64,000 nt of DNA from Burkholderia sp. S171 (GTDB lineage Bacteria > Pseudomonadota > Gammaproteobacteria > Burkholderiales > Burkholderiaceae): positions 146,731 through 210,730 of the forward strand of contig NZ_LMUF01000026.1 of assembly GCF_009766085.1 (NCBI RefSeq). The letters run 5' to 3'. The first letter of the stretch is position 1, and every line of letters begins with the position of its first letter. The notes below the pieces were generated by a model, which saw nothing but the letters and a program-made list of their open reading frames with translations, did not search any database and was not told where the DNA came from. Shown here in pieces: positions 57,261 through 64,000 of the stretch. A program made the position numbers and the translations under genes.

Positions 57261-58535
57261 CTAACGCCGTTGCGATGTCACGTCCCAGTTGATATCGACA
57301 CATAGCACCTGCAAGCCGCGCGGCGTATGCGCGGCGATCGACGCTGTCACGCACAGGTGCGCCTCGTTGATCGACAGATACGGTGCGGTCAGATGAACCC
57401 GGTCTGGCGTGCGCAATGCTTCGATGAAATAAGGCCGGCGTTCCCAGCTCGCGCCTTCGGAATGCAACAAAGGCCGGAAACGCTTGGCCCGTTGCGATGC
57501 ACGGGCGGCGGGCAAGACGTTGTCGCCGATCTGCCGGCCGGATGCATCGAGCAGGAAACAGCGCGCCGTTTCGTGAAGCTGCAATAGCGTGCGGGTTGCA
57601 TTGGCGAGCGTTTCGCCTTCGATCAGCCGCGCCGCCGCCGTTTCCAGCGCACCCACATACGGCGCAAGCCGCGCCGACTGCGTACGTTCGCGCGCGGCCA
57701 CGCGCTCGCGGGACGCGGCCGACAACGCGTCCAGCACGCCTTGTGCGGCTTGCGGTTTCACAGCTTCCACGCTGGGTCCGGCGAAATACGCGCCCTGCAC
57801 GAAATCGACGTTGCATTCGAGTGCGATCAGCGCGTCGCGTTCGGTGCTTAGTCCACCCATCAACACCAGTTGACCGGACTCGTGCAGCAGGGAAACAAGC
57901 CCCGGTAGCACGCGTTCGATATGCGAATGTTCGCTCGCTTGCTGCAGGATGCAGCGGTCGAGCGTCACGATATCCGGCCGCAGATGCCACACGCGGTCGA
58001 TGTTCGAATGCTTCACGCCGAAGCCATCCAGCGCGATCAGAAAGCCGGACTTGCGCAATGAATCGATGATCTCGGCGAAGCGCGTGGTCTCGCCACCCGC
58101 TTGCTCGGGCACTTCCAGCACCACGCGCTGTGGCGGCAGCCCGATGTTTTTCAGCGATGCCAGCAGCGCGTCGCCGTAGCTTGTGTCCATCAATGCGGCG
58201 GGGTGGAGGCTGAGGAACAGCCATTCGTCGTCGCTATCGAAGGAAAAGAAGTTGCCCAGATGGAGTGATTCGGCCAGCCGGCCGAGTTCTAGCAGATCGC
58301 CGCGCCGTGCTGCCTGCGTGAAGACTTCATGCGATGGGACTTGCCGGCCGGAGTCATCGCGGGCACGCAGCGACGCGTGATAACCGATGGCGCGCCGATG
58401 GGACACCGAGAACACGGGTTGGAAAACGCTGAACACCGTGTATTCGCCGTACAGGACGGTGCGCCGCGAACCGTCGTCTTCCGCGACGGGACGAGGTGGC
58501 TGAAAGCGGGGAGGGTCGAGGTCAACCATGCTCAT
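57261..58535 (-). CDS. degenerate EAL-domain protein with YkuI-type C-terminal sensor
   Basis: The 424-residue protein has an EAL fold over about residues 30-265. The EAL signature is replaced by YHASLRARD (residues 52-60), so the catalytic glutamate is missing; LEVPEQ and LDGFGVKHSNIDRVWHLRPDIVTLD keep the barrel shape but lack the DDFGTG motif. A c-di-GMP phosphodiesterase activity is therefore unlikely; a ligand-binding or scaffold role is more plausible. The C-terminal part (CFLLDASGRQIG, RPYFIEALRTP, TAPYLSINEAHLCVT) resembles the PDC-like YkuI_C sensor domain. It converges on the hybrid kinase gene with 33 bases between. Confidence 0.82.
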   Translation of the reverse strand: MSMVDLDPPRFQPPRPVAEDDGSRRTVLYGEYTVFSVFQPVFSVSHRRAIGYHASLRARDDSGRQVPSHEVFTQAARRGDLLELGRLAESLHLGNFFSFDSDDEWLFLSLHPAALMDTSYGDALLASLKNIGLPPQRVVLEVPEQAGGETTRFAEIIDSLRKSGFLIALDGFGVKHSNIDRVWHLRPDIVTLDRCILQQASEHSHIERVLPGLVSLLHESGQLVLMGGLSTERDALIALECNVDFVQGAYFAGPSVEAVKPQAAQGVLDALSAASRERVAARERTQSARLAPYVGALETAAARLIEGETLANATRTLLQLHETARCFLLDASGRQIGDNVLPAARASQRAKRFRPLLHSEGASWERRPYFIEALRTPDRVHLTAPYLSINEAHLCVTASIAAHTPRGLQVLCVDINWDVTSQRR

Positions 58536-58847
58536 GGTGGTTTTGGCAGGCGTTCGAACGCGGCTCGAGTGGGAGTAAACATCGGGAAAGAACTAGTTTA
58601 CAGGATAGGGCCATTCCCTGAAGAGCAAGAAATATGCGCATTTGCCGGACAATTGAGATATTCCCGCCGAAACCAGGCCCGGCCGGGGCAGGGCTAAGGT
58701 TTGGGTTTTCATCGGGGCGAGGCGCCAGTGCTGCATGCACTGCGGTAGTGCAGTGCGCACACGGTGATGATTCGCGATAGCGCGTTATCGTCCTCGGGCG
58801 CTCGCGCGCGCAGGTGGTCGAACGGTGACGTGGAAGGTCAGGGGGGA
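58536..58847. other. intergenic region upstream of the degenerate EAL gene
   Basis: These 312 bases contain no supported ORF. A hairpin lies at 58736-58755 (GCACTGC, loop GGTAGT, GCAGTGC). The promoter of the EAL-type gene should be here. Repeat copy B begins directly after. Confidence 0.4.
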
Positions 58848-59210
58848 GGTTGTACGCGGATAACGTGGGGTGCTCCTTTGGCGGGTTCAGGCACTGGTGG
58901 CGAAGCGTGTCAGAACCCGTGTACGGAGAAGGAGGGTTTCACCCATCTGTGGCTCTGGCGAGCACCGTGCTTTTGGGGCACCTATGAATAGAAACTGCAC
59001 GCTGTGGACACTTAGGGTAGAGCGGTTAAAGCGTTTTCTTTGCTTCGTTTCTTTGTCGCTAAGGACCAGGAAATGACGTGCCGCCACGCACAGTGGCTAA
59101 CAGTGATAAAGAAACGAGCCAACTCCAGCAGACCACAAGCACCGAAATCAGCACCCCAGCATCGCCCCCAAAATCCCCCCAACCCCGTCCACCGGCGCGA
59201 GCGAAAAACC
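58848..59210 (+). repeat. interspersed repeat, copy B
   Basis: Same element and orientation as copy A, about 5.7 kb away. It starts GGTTGTACGCGGATAACG and ends GCGAGCGAAAAACC, six bases before the stop of the convergent MFS gene. The shared AACTGCACGCTGTGGACACT block is at 58993-59012. The conserved short stem is at 59083-59097 (GCCAC, GCACA, GTGGC). Ten bases at each end are imperfect inverted repeats (GGTTGTACGC versus GGTTTTTCGC). No target-site duplication is obvious. Confidence 0.85.
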
Positions 59211-59215
59211 ACCGT

Positions 59216-60664
59216 TCAATGCGCCTCCGAAGGATCAGTCTTCTTAGTATTCACGGCACGAATTTCCGGCCCAAGCTGCGCAAAGATCCACGCTGACGCA
59301 GCCGTAATAATGCCGACGCAGAGGAACGTAGCGTGAAAGGCGGGCAGTGAATTCGTCGCGGTCACGCGTGGCAGAATGCCGGTAAAAGTCGCGAGCACAG
59401 CACCGGCGATAGTCACGCCGAGACTCATCGACAACATCTGCACGAGTGAAAACAAACTGTTGCCGCTGCTGGCGCCGCCAGTTCCGAGGTCCTTCAGCGT
59501 AAGCGTGTTCATCGCGGTGAACTGGATGGAGTTGACGCCGCCGAAGAACGCCAGTTGCACGAGCCGCAACCAAAGAGGTTGCTCGGCGCTGGTCAGCGAG
59601 AAACTGGCCATGGTGAGTCCGACAAGCACCGTATTCACCATCAGCACCTTCCGATACCCGCGCTTCATGATCAGGCTCGTGACAATGCGCTTCGACGCCA
59701 TCCCCGCAGCGGCCACGGGCAACATCATGAGACCGGCTTCGAAGGCCGAATAACCGAGACTGATCTGCAGCAGCAGCGGCAGCAAATAAGGCATGGCGCC
59801 ACTGCCAATCCGCGCAAACAGGTTACCGAGCAAGCCGACGCTGAACGTATGGATCTTGAAGAGATCGAGCGAGAAGATCGGTTGAGGCACGCGCACGGCG
59901 TGCAGTCCGTACGCGACAAAACACGCCATGCTCAGCACGAGCAGCACGAGCACGATGGCGTGTTGAAGGCCGAGATCGGCGAGGCCATCGAGTGAAATTG
60001 TCAGCGCGATCATGCCGACCGCGAGTAGCAGATACCCGGAGAGATCGAAGGGCGCGGTGGACGGGTTGCGGCTATCGGTCATGAAGAGCCGCGTGGCAAT
60101 ACAACCGATCACGCCAACCGGCACGTTGATCAAAAAGATCCAGTGCCATGAAGCGATCTGCACGATCCAGCCGCCGAGCGTCGGCCCGATAAGCGGCCCG
60201 ATCAGCCCCGGAATGGCGACGAACGACATGGCGCTGAGATAACGTTCGGCCGGCACCACGCGCAGCAACGAGAGGCGTCCGACAGGCAGCAGCATGGCGC
60301 CACCCACCCCTTGCACCACGCGATAAATCACGAGTTGCATGAGCGTGTGAGCATTGGCGCAAAGCAACGAGCCGATAGTGAAGATCAGGATCGCGCTGAA
60401 GAACACATGGCGCGTGCCGAGTTTATCGGCGAGCCAGCCGGAAAACGGAATGACCGTCGCCATGGTCAGCGAATACGCAATGACCACGCCCTGCATTTTC
60501 AGCGGCGCTTCACCGAGGCTTTTTGCCATGGCCGGCAAAGCCGTGTTCACGATGGTCGAGTCGAGCGTCTGCATGAAAAAGCCCGTGGCGACCAGCCACA
60601 GCATGATCGTGAGCGATTGGGGCGAGGGCGTGGGCGGAACGTTCGAGCGGATTGTGTCGGGCAT
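59216..60664 (-). CDS. MFS transporter, DHA2 (14-segment) drug-efflux type
   Basis: The 482-residue protein has about fourteen hydrophobic segments. It begins after a short polar tail with LWLVATGFFMQTLDSTIVNTA, the DHA2 motif D1 region, followed by GWLADKLGTRHVFF (motif A) and RVVQGVGGAMLLPVGR (motif C region). It resembles MdtD/EmrB-type exporters; the substrate is unknown and no membrane-fusion protein is adjacent. The ATG at 60664 (MPDTIRSNVPP) is preferred over one at 60739. Repeat copy B lies immediately downstream. Confidence 0.88.
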   Translation of the reverse strand: MPDTIRSNVPPTPSPQSLTIMLWLVATGFFMQTLDSTIVNTALPAMAKSLGEAPLKMQGVVIAYSLTMATVIPFSGWLADKLGTRHVFFSAILIFTIGSLLCANAHTLMQLVIYRVVQGVGGAMLLPVGRLSLLRVVPAERYLSAMSFVAIPGLIGPLIGPTLGGWIVQIASWHWIFLINVPVGVIGCIATRLFMTDSRNPSTAPFDLSGYLLLAVGMIALTISLDGLADLGLQHAIVLVLLVLSMACFVAYGLHAVRVPQPIFSLDLFKIHTFSVGLLGNLFARIGSGAMPYLLPLLLQISLGYSAFEAGLMMLPVAAAGMASKRIVTSLIMKRGYRKVLMVNTVLVGLTMASFSLTSAEQPLWLRLVQLAFFGGVNSIQFTAMNTLTLKDLGTGGASSGNSLFSLVQMLSMSLGVTIAGAVLATFTGILPRVTATNSLPAFHATFLCVGIITAASAWIFAQLGPEIRAVNTKKTDPSEAH

Positions 60665-60854
60665 GAAAGGAGCCGGCGGGGGGAGTGCCGTGATTTTACG
60701 TGGATGTGCGCACGGATTGCGTACCGATGTGCGCCACAATCGGTGCGCCGATTTGACCGGACGGGAATCTGCTCGATGTGCCGGCGATCGATATCATCTA
60801 GGGTGAACCCGTAGACCTCGGGTGGACCAAGCGGCATTGAGAAGGAGCATGGCC

Positions 60855-62237
60855 ATGAAACCTGTCGAAGAACTCTGGCGCCTGGCGCAGGGCGATCCCG
60901 AAGCGCTGAACCACCTCACTGTCAGCGGCGATGAACGCCAACTGCCGTCGGTGTATCGGGTGAGTGCGTTGGCGGTGGCGAGCGTGGGCGCGTCGGCGTT
61001 AGCGGCAGCGGAATGCTTCAGGCATCGCACGGGGCGGCAGCAAGACGTGCACATCTACACGCGCCGCGCCGCAATCGCGTTTCGCAGCGAGCGCTACTTG
61101 CGCATTGGAACCGATAAAGCGCCGGAGTTGCGTGATCCGCTCATGGGTTTCTACGAGACCCGTGACGGCCGCTGGATCCAGCTTCATACGAACTTCAAGC
61201 ATCATCGTGACGGTGTGGTGAAGCTGCTTGGCTGCGCGAACGATCACGCCGGCGTCACGCAGGCTATCCGCAACTGGGATGGCGCAAGGCTGGACGACGC
61301 GCTCGCCGATGCCGGCCTGTGCGCCGCGCTGATCCGCACGCCGGAGGAATGGGCGCTTACGCCGCAGGCTCAGGCGATTGCCGAAATACCGCTGCTGGAG
61401 ATCGTCAAACTCGACGATGCCCCGCCCGAGCCAATCGGTGAAAGCGAGCCGCAACGGCCTTTGTCGGACGTCCGCGTGCTGGACCTGAGCCGCATCATCG
61501 CGGGACCGGTTGCGGGGCGAACGCTCGCCGAGCATGGTGCCGATGTCCTGCTCATCAACGGTCCGCATCTGCCGAACATCCCGCCGTTGGTCATCGATAA
61601 CGGCCGCGGCAAGCGCTCGGCGACGCTCGATCTTCGCGAAGCAAGCGGCCGTGAATCGCTGCGCGCGTTATTGAAAGATGCCGACGTATTCCTGCAAGGC
61701 TATCGCCCCGGCGCGCTGGCAGCACACGGCTTCGGACCGGAAGAAGTCGCGCGACTGCGCCCGGGCATCGTGTACGTGACGATATCGGCGTATGGCCACA
61801 AAGGCCCGTGGTCACAACGGCGCGGCTTCGACAGCCTCGTGCAATCGGCGAGCGGCATCGCGTGGACGGAAGCGCAAGCGGCGGGTCAGACGCAACCGCG
61901 CCACTTGCCGTGTCAGGCACTCGATCACGCCACCGGTTATCTCGCGGCACTCGGCGCGATGATCGCGCTGCAACGACGCGCCACCGAAGGCGGGAGCTGG
62001 CATGTGCGGGTGGCGTTGGCGCGGACCGGGCGCTGGTTGCAATCGATGGGGCTGCTTGAAGGCGGTCAGAATGTGCCCGATCCGCAACTCAACGATGTGC
62101 GAGACATGCTGCAAACCATCGACTCGCCGTTCGGAACGCTCACGTGCACGCAGCCGCCTGAACGCATGTTGCTGACGCCGCCGTACTGGGCTTTGCCGCC
62201 GGTGCCTATCGGGACCGATCAGCCGCGTTGGTGGTGA
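60855..62237 (+). CDS. CaiB/BaiF-family (class III) CoA-transferase with permuted halves
   Basis: This 460-residue protein matches the class III CoA-transferase fold, but the order of parts is unusual. The first 200 residues look like the middle and small domain of CaiB (AAAECFRHRTGRQQDVHIY, YETRDGRWIQLHTN); the Rossmann part with VRVLDLSRIIAGPVAGRTLAE and RGKRSATLDL begins only near residue 208, followed by a second copy of the middle segment. I recall this arrangement from other proteobacterial proteins. Start: the ATG at 60855 has AAGGAG seven bases upstream. It is divergent from the MFS gene and convergent with a GntR regulator. The acyl substrate is unknown. Confidence 0.82.
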   Translation: MKPVEELWRLAQGDPEALNHLTVSGDERQLPSVYRVSALAVASVGASALAAAECFRHRTGRQQDVHIYTRRAAIAFRSERYLRIGTDKAPELRDPLMGFYETRDGRWIQLHTNFKHHRDGVVKLLGCANDHAGVTQAIRNWDGARLDDALADAGLCAALIRTPEEWALTPQAQAIAEIPLLEIVKLDDAPPEPIGESEPQRPLSDVRVLDLSRIIAGPVAGRTLAEHGADVLLINGPHLPNIPPLVIDNGRGKRSATLDLREASGRESLRALLKDADVFLQGYRPGALAAHGFGPEEVARLRPGIVYVTISAYGHKGPWSQRRGFDSLVQSASGIAWTEAQAAGQTQPRHLPCQALDHATGYLAALGAMIALQRRATEGGSWHVRVALARTGRWLQSMGLLEGGQNVPDPQLNDVRDMLQTIDSPFGTLTCTQPPERMLLTPPYWALPPVPIGTDQPRWW

Positions 62238-62247
62238 TTACGCGCGA

Positions 62248-62994
62248 CTACTTGCGCAATTCCGCGACGAAATCGTAGTAATCGTTGCGGCAGTAGGTAT
62301 CGGTGAGTTCGATCGGGCGCTGGTCGGCCGTATACCCGACGCGCGTGATCAGCAGCAGCGCGTCGTGCGGTGCAATGCCCATTTGCTCGGCGATCTCATC
62401 GCTCGCGTTCACCGCGCGGAAATGCTGCAGGGCTCGCACGATCGACAGATTGCGCTGTTCCAGGAAGCTATAAAGCGAATCGCCGACAGCCTGCGGATCG
62501 GGAATCAGCGCTGCTGGAAAGGTGGAGTTTTCAACCGCCATCACAATGCCGTCGGCCGTGCGCAAGCGCCGCAAGCGTGTCACGGCCGCTGCCGGCGATA
62601 ACCCGAGCTGGATCACTTCATCGCGATTCGCGGGCTCGATCACGCGTGAGAGCCACTTCGAACCGGGGGTAAAACCGCGTCGACGCAGCATTTCGCTGAA
62701 GCTCGACAGCCGCGACAGCGGATCTTCATAGCGCGGTGTTATGAACGACCCGGCGCCTTGCGTGCGGCGGATCAGCCCTTGTTCGACCAGCAACGCGATC
62801 GCTTTACGCGACGTGATCCGCGATACCCCGAGCGCCTCCGACAACACGCGTTCCGAGGGCAGCGCTTCACCCGCGTTCCAGCGGTTGTCGTGGATCGCGT
62901 TGCCTAGCTTGCGAGCGAGCTGGAGATAAAGCGGGGTGTCACTGTCCGGGTCCGGGCGCAAGTCGCGCCAGCGGTCTTCCGATGTCGTGTTCAT
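62248..62994 (-). CDS. GntR-family transcriptional regulator (HutC/UTRA subfamily)
   Basis: This 248-residue regulator has an N-terminal GntR winged helix (PLYLQLARKLGNAI, LPSERVLSEALGVSRITSRKA) and a C-terminal UTRA ligand-binding domain (FTPGSKWLSRVIEPAN, ALLLITRVGYTADQRPIELTDTY is split by the domain's core strands). Ligands in this subfamily are often sugars phosphates or histidine-pathway intermediates. It may control the convergent CoA-transferase or a gene outside the window. Confidence 0.9.
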   Translation of the reverse strand: MNTTSEDRWRDLRPDPDSDTPLYLQLARKLGNAIHDNRWNAGEALPSERVLSEALGVSRITSRKAIALLVEQGLIRRTQGAGSFITPRYEDPLSRLSSFSEMLRRRGFTPGSKWLSRVIEPANRDEVIQLGLSPAAAVTRLRRLRTADGIVMAVENSTFPAALIPDPQAVGDSLYSFLEQRNLSIVRALQHFRAVNASDEIAEQMGIAPHDALLLITRVGYTADQRPIELTDTYCRNDYYDFVAELRK

Positions 62995-63099
62995 AGAGCG
63001 CAGAAGTGGGGACCAAGGGCAGATTCTAAGACAAGCAGCGCGGCGACGGGGATTGAATGAGAAGCGGCACCCGTGGGCGGAGGCAGGTGAACCCTTGGT

Positions 63100-63681
63100 T
63101 TATCCCCAGACAGCCGCTTCGCTCAGGCCCATTTCGGCGAGATCGGCGGCGCGGAGCCCGGCATCGATATCGCAGAAAAATTCATCGAGCTGCGGTGGAG
63201 CGACCGATGTGCCGGCCAGCATGGCATGCACTTGCCCACGATGATGAATCTGATGCTGGAACACATGTCCGAGCAGCCGCGTGCGGGTTTCCTGCTGTTT
63301 TGCGCGCGGGCGCAGGAGGGCGACTTGACGCTCGAGGGTGTCGTCGGTGAGATGAGTGCAGTAGTCGATGAGTCGCCGGTCCGCCAGCCGTTGCTCGCGC
63401 TGCAGGTCGGCGCAGGTATCGAAGGGTTCTTCCGGATCGAAGAAAGACATGATCTTGGGGTGGGGCGGCTCGTTGCGTTGCTCGCGTTCGAGCGCGTCGA
63501 TGTAAAACCAGTCGACGGTCAGATTGTGGTTGAGCGTTGCTTTGATCGACGGGAAGAAGTTCGTTCGATGCGCGACGAAATCCGCCTGGGTCAGTAAAGC
63601 GCAAGCCTTCAGCAGGCGATGATTCGACCACGCGCTGTTATAGGCCATGCTGAGGAAATGGCGGGAAAGCAGGTTTGACAT
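63100..63681 (-). CDS. DinB-family protein
   Basis: The 193-residue protein is a four-helix-bundle DinB/YfiT-like protein. It starts MSNLLSRHFLSMAYNSAWSN, as family members do, and retains three candidate metal-binding histidines: one in KATLNHNLTVDW and two in HQIHHRGQVHAM. Such proteins may be metal-dependent thiol transferases; the function is unknown. The frame remains open upstream to 63888, but that part lies inside repeat copy C and is not gene sequence. The start codon touches the end of the repeat directly. Confidence 0.85.
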   Translation of the reverse strand: MSNLLSRHFLSMAYNSAWSNHRLLKACALLTQADFVAHRTNFFPSIKATLNHNLTVDWFYIDALEREQRNEPPHPKIMSFFDPEEPFDTCADLQREQRLADRRLIDYCTHLTDDTLERQVALLRPRAKQQETRTRLLGHVFQHQIHHRGQVHAMLAGTSVAPPQLDEFFCDIDAGLRAADLAEMGLSEAAVWG

Positions 63682-64000
63682 GGTTTTTCGCTCGCGCCGA
63701 CGGGGTTGGTCGGGGTTGGTAGGTTCTAGCGTTAGCGGTCGGAGTTTATGCCGGGTTGCTGCTTTCAGTGTTAGTGGTCTGCATGAGTCGGATTTTCTCT
63801 TTATCACTGTTAGCCACTGCGCGTGGCGGCGCGTCATTCTTTGTCCAAAGCGACAAAGAAACGAAGCAAAGAAAACGCTTTCAACCACGCTACCCTAAGT
63901 GTCCACAGCGTGCAGTTTTAATTCATAGGTGCCCCAAAAGCACGGTGCTCGCCAGAGCGAAGGATGTGTGAAACCCTCCTTCTCCGAACACAGGTTCTGA
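63682..64000 (-). repeat. interspersed repeat, copy C (cut by window edge)
   Basis: Minus-strand copy of the same element. The shared AACTGCACGCTGTGGACACT block reads at 63917-63898 and the conserved stem at 63813-63827 is here a perfect 5-bp hairpin. A 9-bp inverted repeat TTCTTTGTC/GACAAAGAA is intact only in this copy. The element ends GCGAGCGAAAAACC directly before the ATG of the DinB-family gene. Its other end lies beyond the window. Confidence 0.85.

Noticed and set aside
63682..63888. N-terminal extension of the DinB-family frame
   Set aside because: The added 69 codons are repeat copy C; family similarity begins at the ATG at 63681.

Overview
The window looks like a chromosomal segment of a Burkholderiaceae bacterium, most likely Paraburkholderia or Caballeronia. 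The grounds are high GC with GC-rich third codon positions, strong similarity of the housekeeping proteins to Burkholderia-type orthologues as I remember them, and neighbourhoods typical of that group (DUF3318/holin/DUF883; argF-DUF3579-rpsT-murJ-SirB1; adk-kdsB-Trm112-lpxK). I see no prophage, insertion sequence, CRISPR array, rRNA or tRNA. The genus is an inference from memory, not from a search.

Layout. 0-1 kb: end of a type IV pilus minor-pilin operon. 1-3 kb: three small envelope proteins. 3-8 kb: 1-Cys peroxiredoxin, glutaryl-CoA dehydrogenase with a divergent IclR regulator and a perfect palindromic operator, an Lrp regulator, a flavin reductase and msrA. 8-20 kb: DUF72, cfa, pdxH, tcdA, cnoX/ybbN, pirin, an EamA exporter, amiC-tsaE, queG, xerD. 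20-38 kb: an acyl-CoA ligase/dehydrogenase pair, ybaK, plsY, yajQ, murB, argF, rpsT, murJ, adk, kdsB, lpxK, xseA, sodB. Convergent gene pairs in this part are usually separated by clear hairpin terminators.

39-44 kb, minus strand, is the most unusual region. An acyl carrier protein, an FkbH-type HAD protein, an SGNH-fold protein and an MBOAT acyltransferase form one compact cluster. The parts match the Dlt D-alanylation machine (DltC carrier, DltD SGNH, DltB MBOAT), but the adenylating enzyme DltA is replaced by an FkbH-like protein, a family that loads glyceryl units from 1,3-bisphosphoglycerate onto carrier proteins. I infer a glyceryl- (or related hydroxyacyl-) transfer system acting on an envelope glycan. 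A secreted esterase is encoded divergently across a 365-base gap that contains a chain of tiny overlapping ORFs.

45-53 kb holds a small membrane protein, a LytS/LytTR two-component pair, a serC paralogue translationally coupled to a TPR/ATP-grasp ligase, and a periplasmic DUF3857 transglutaminase-like protein. 53-59 kb holds a signalling module: a double-domain KaiC-like ATPase, a hybrid histidine kinase, and a convergent EAL-fold protein with a degenerate catalytic motif. 59-64 kb holds an MFS exporter, an unusually arranged CaiB/BaiF CoA-transferase, a GntR/UTRA regulator and a DinB-family protein.

Three copies of one 360-390 bp non-coding interspersed repeat lie at 53141-53526 (+), 58848-59210 (+) and 63682-64000 (-, cut by the window edge). 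The first two flank the kaiC/kinase/EAL module as direct repeats. The third ends exactly at the dinB-family start codon.
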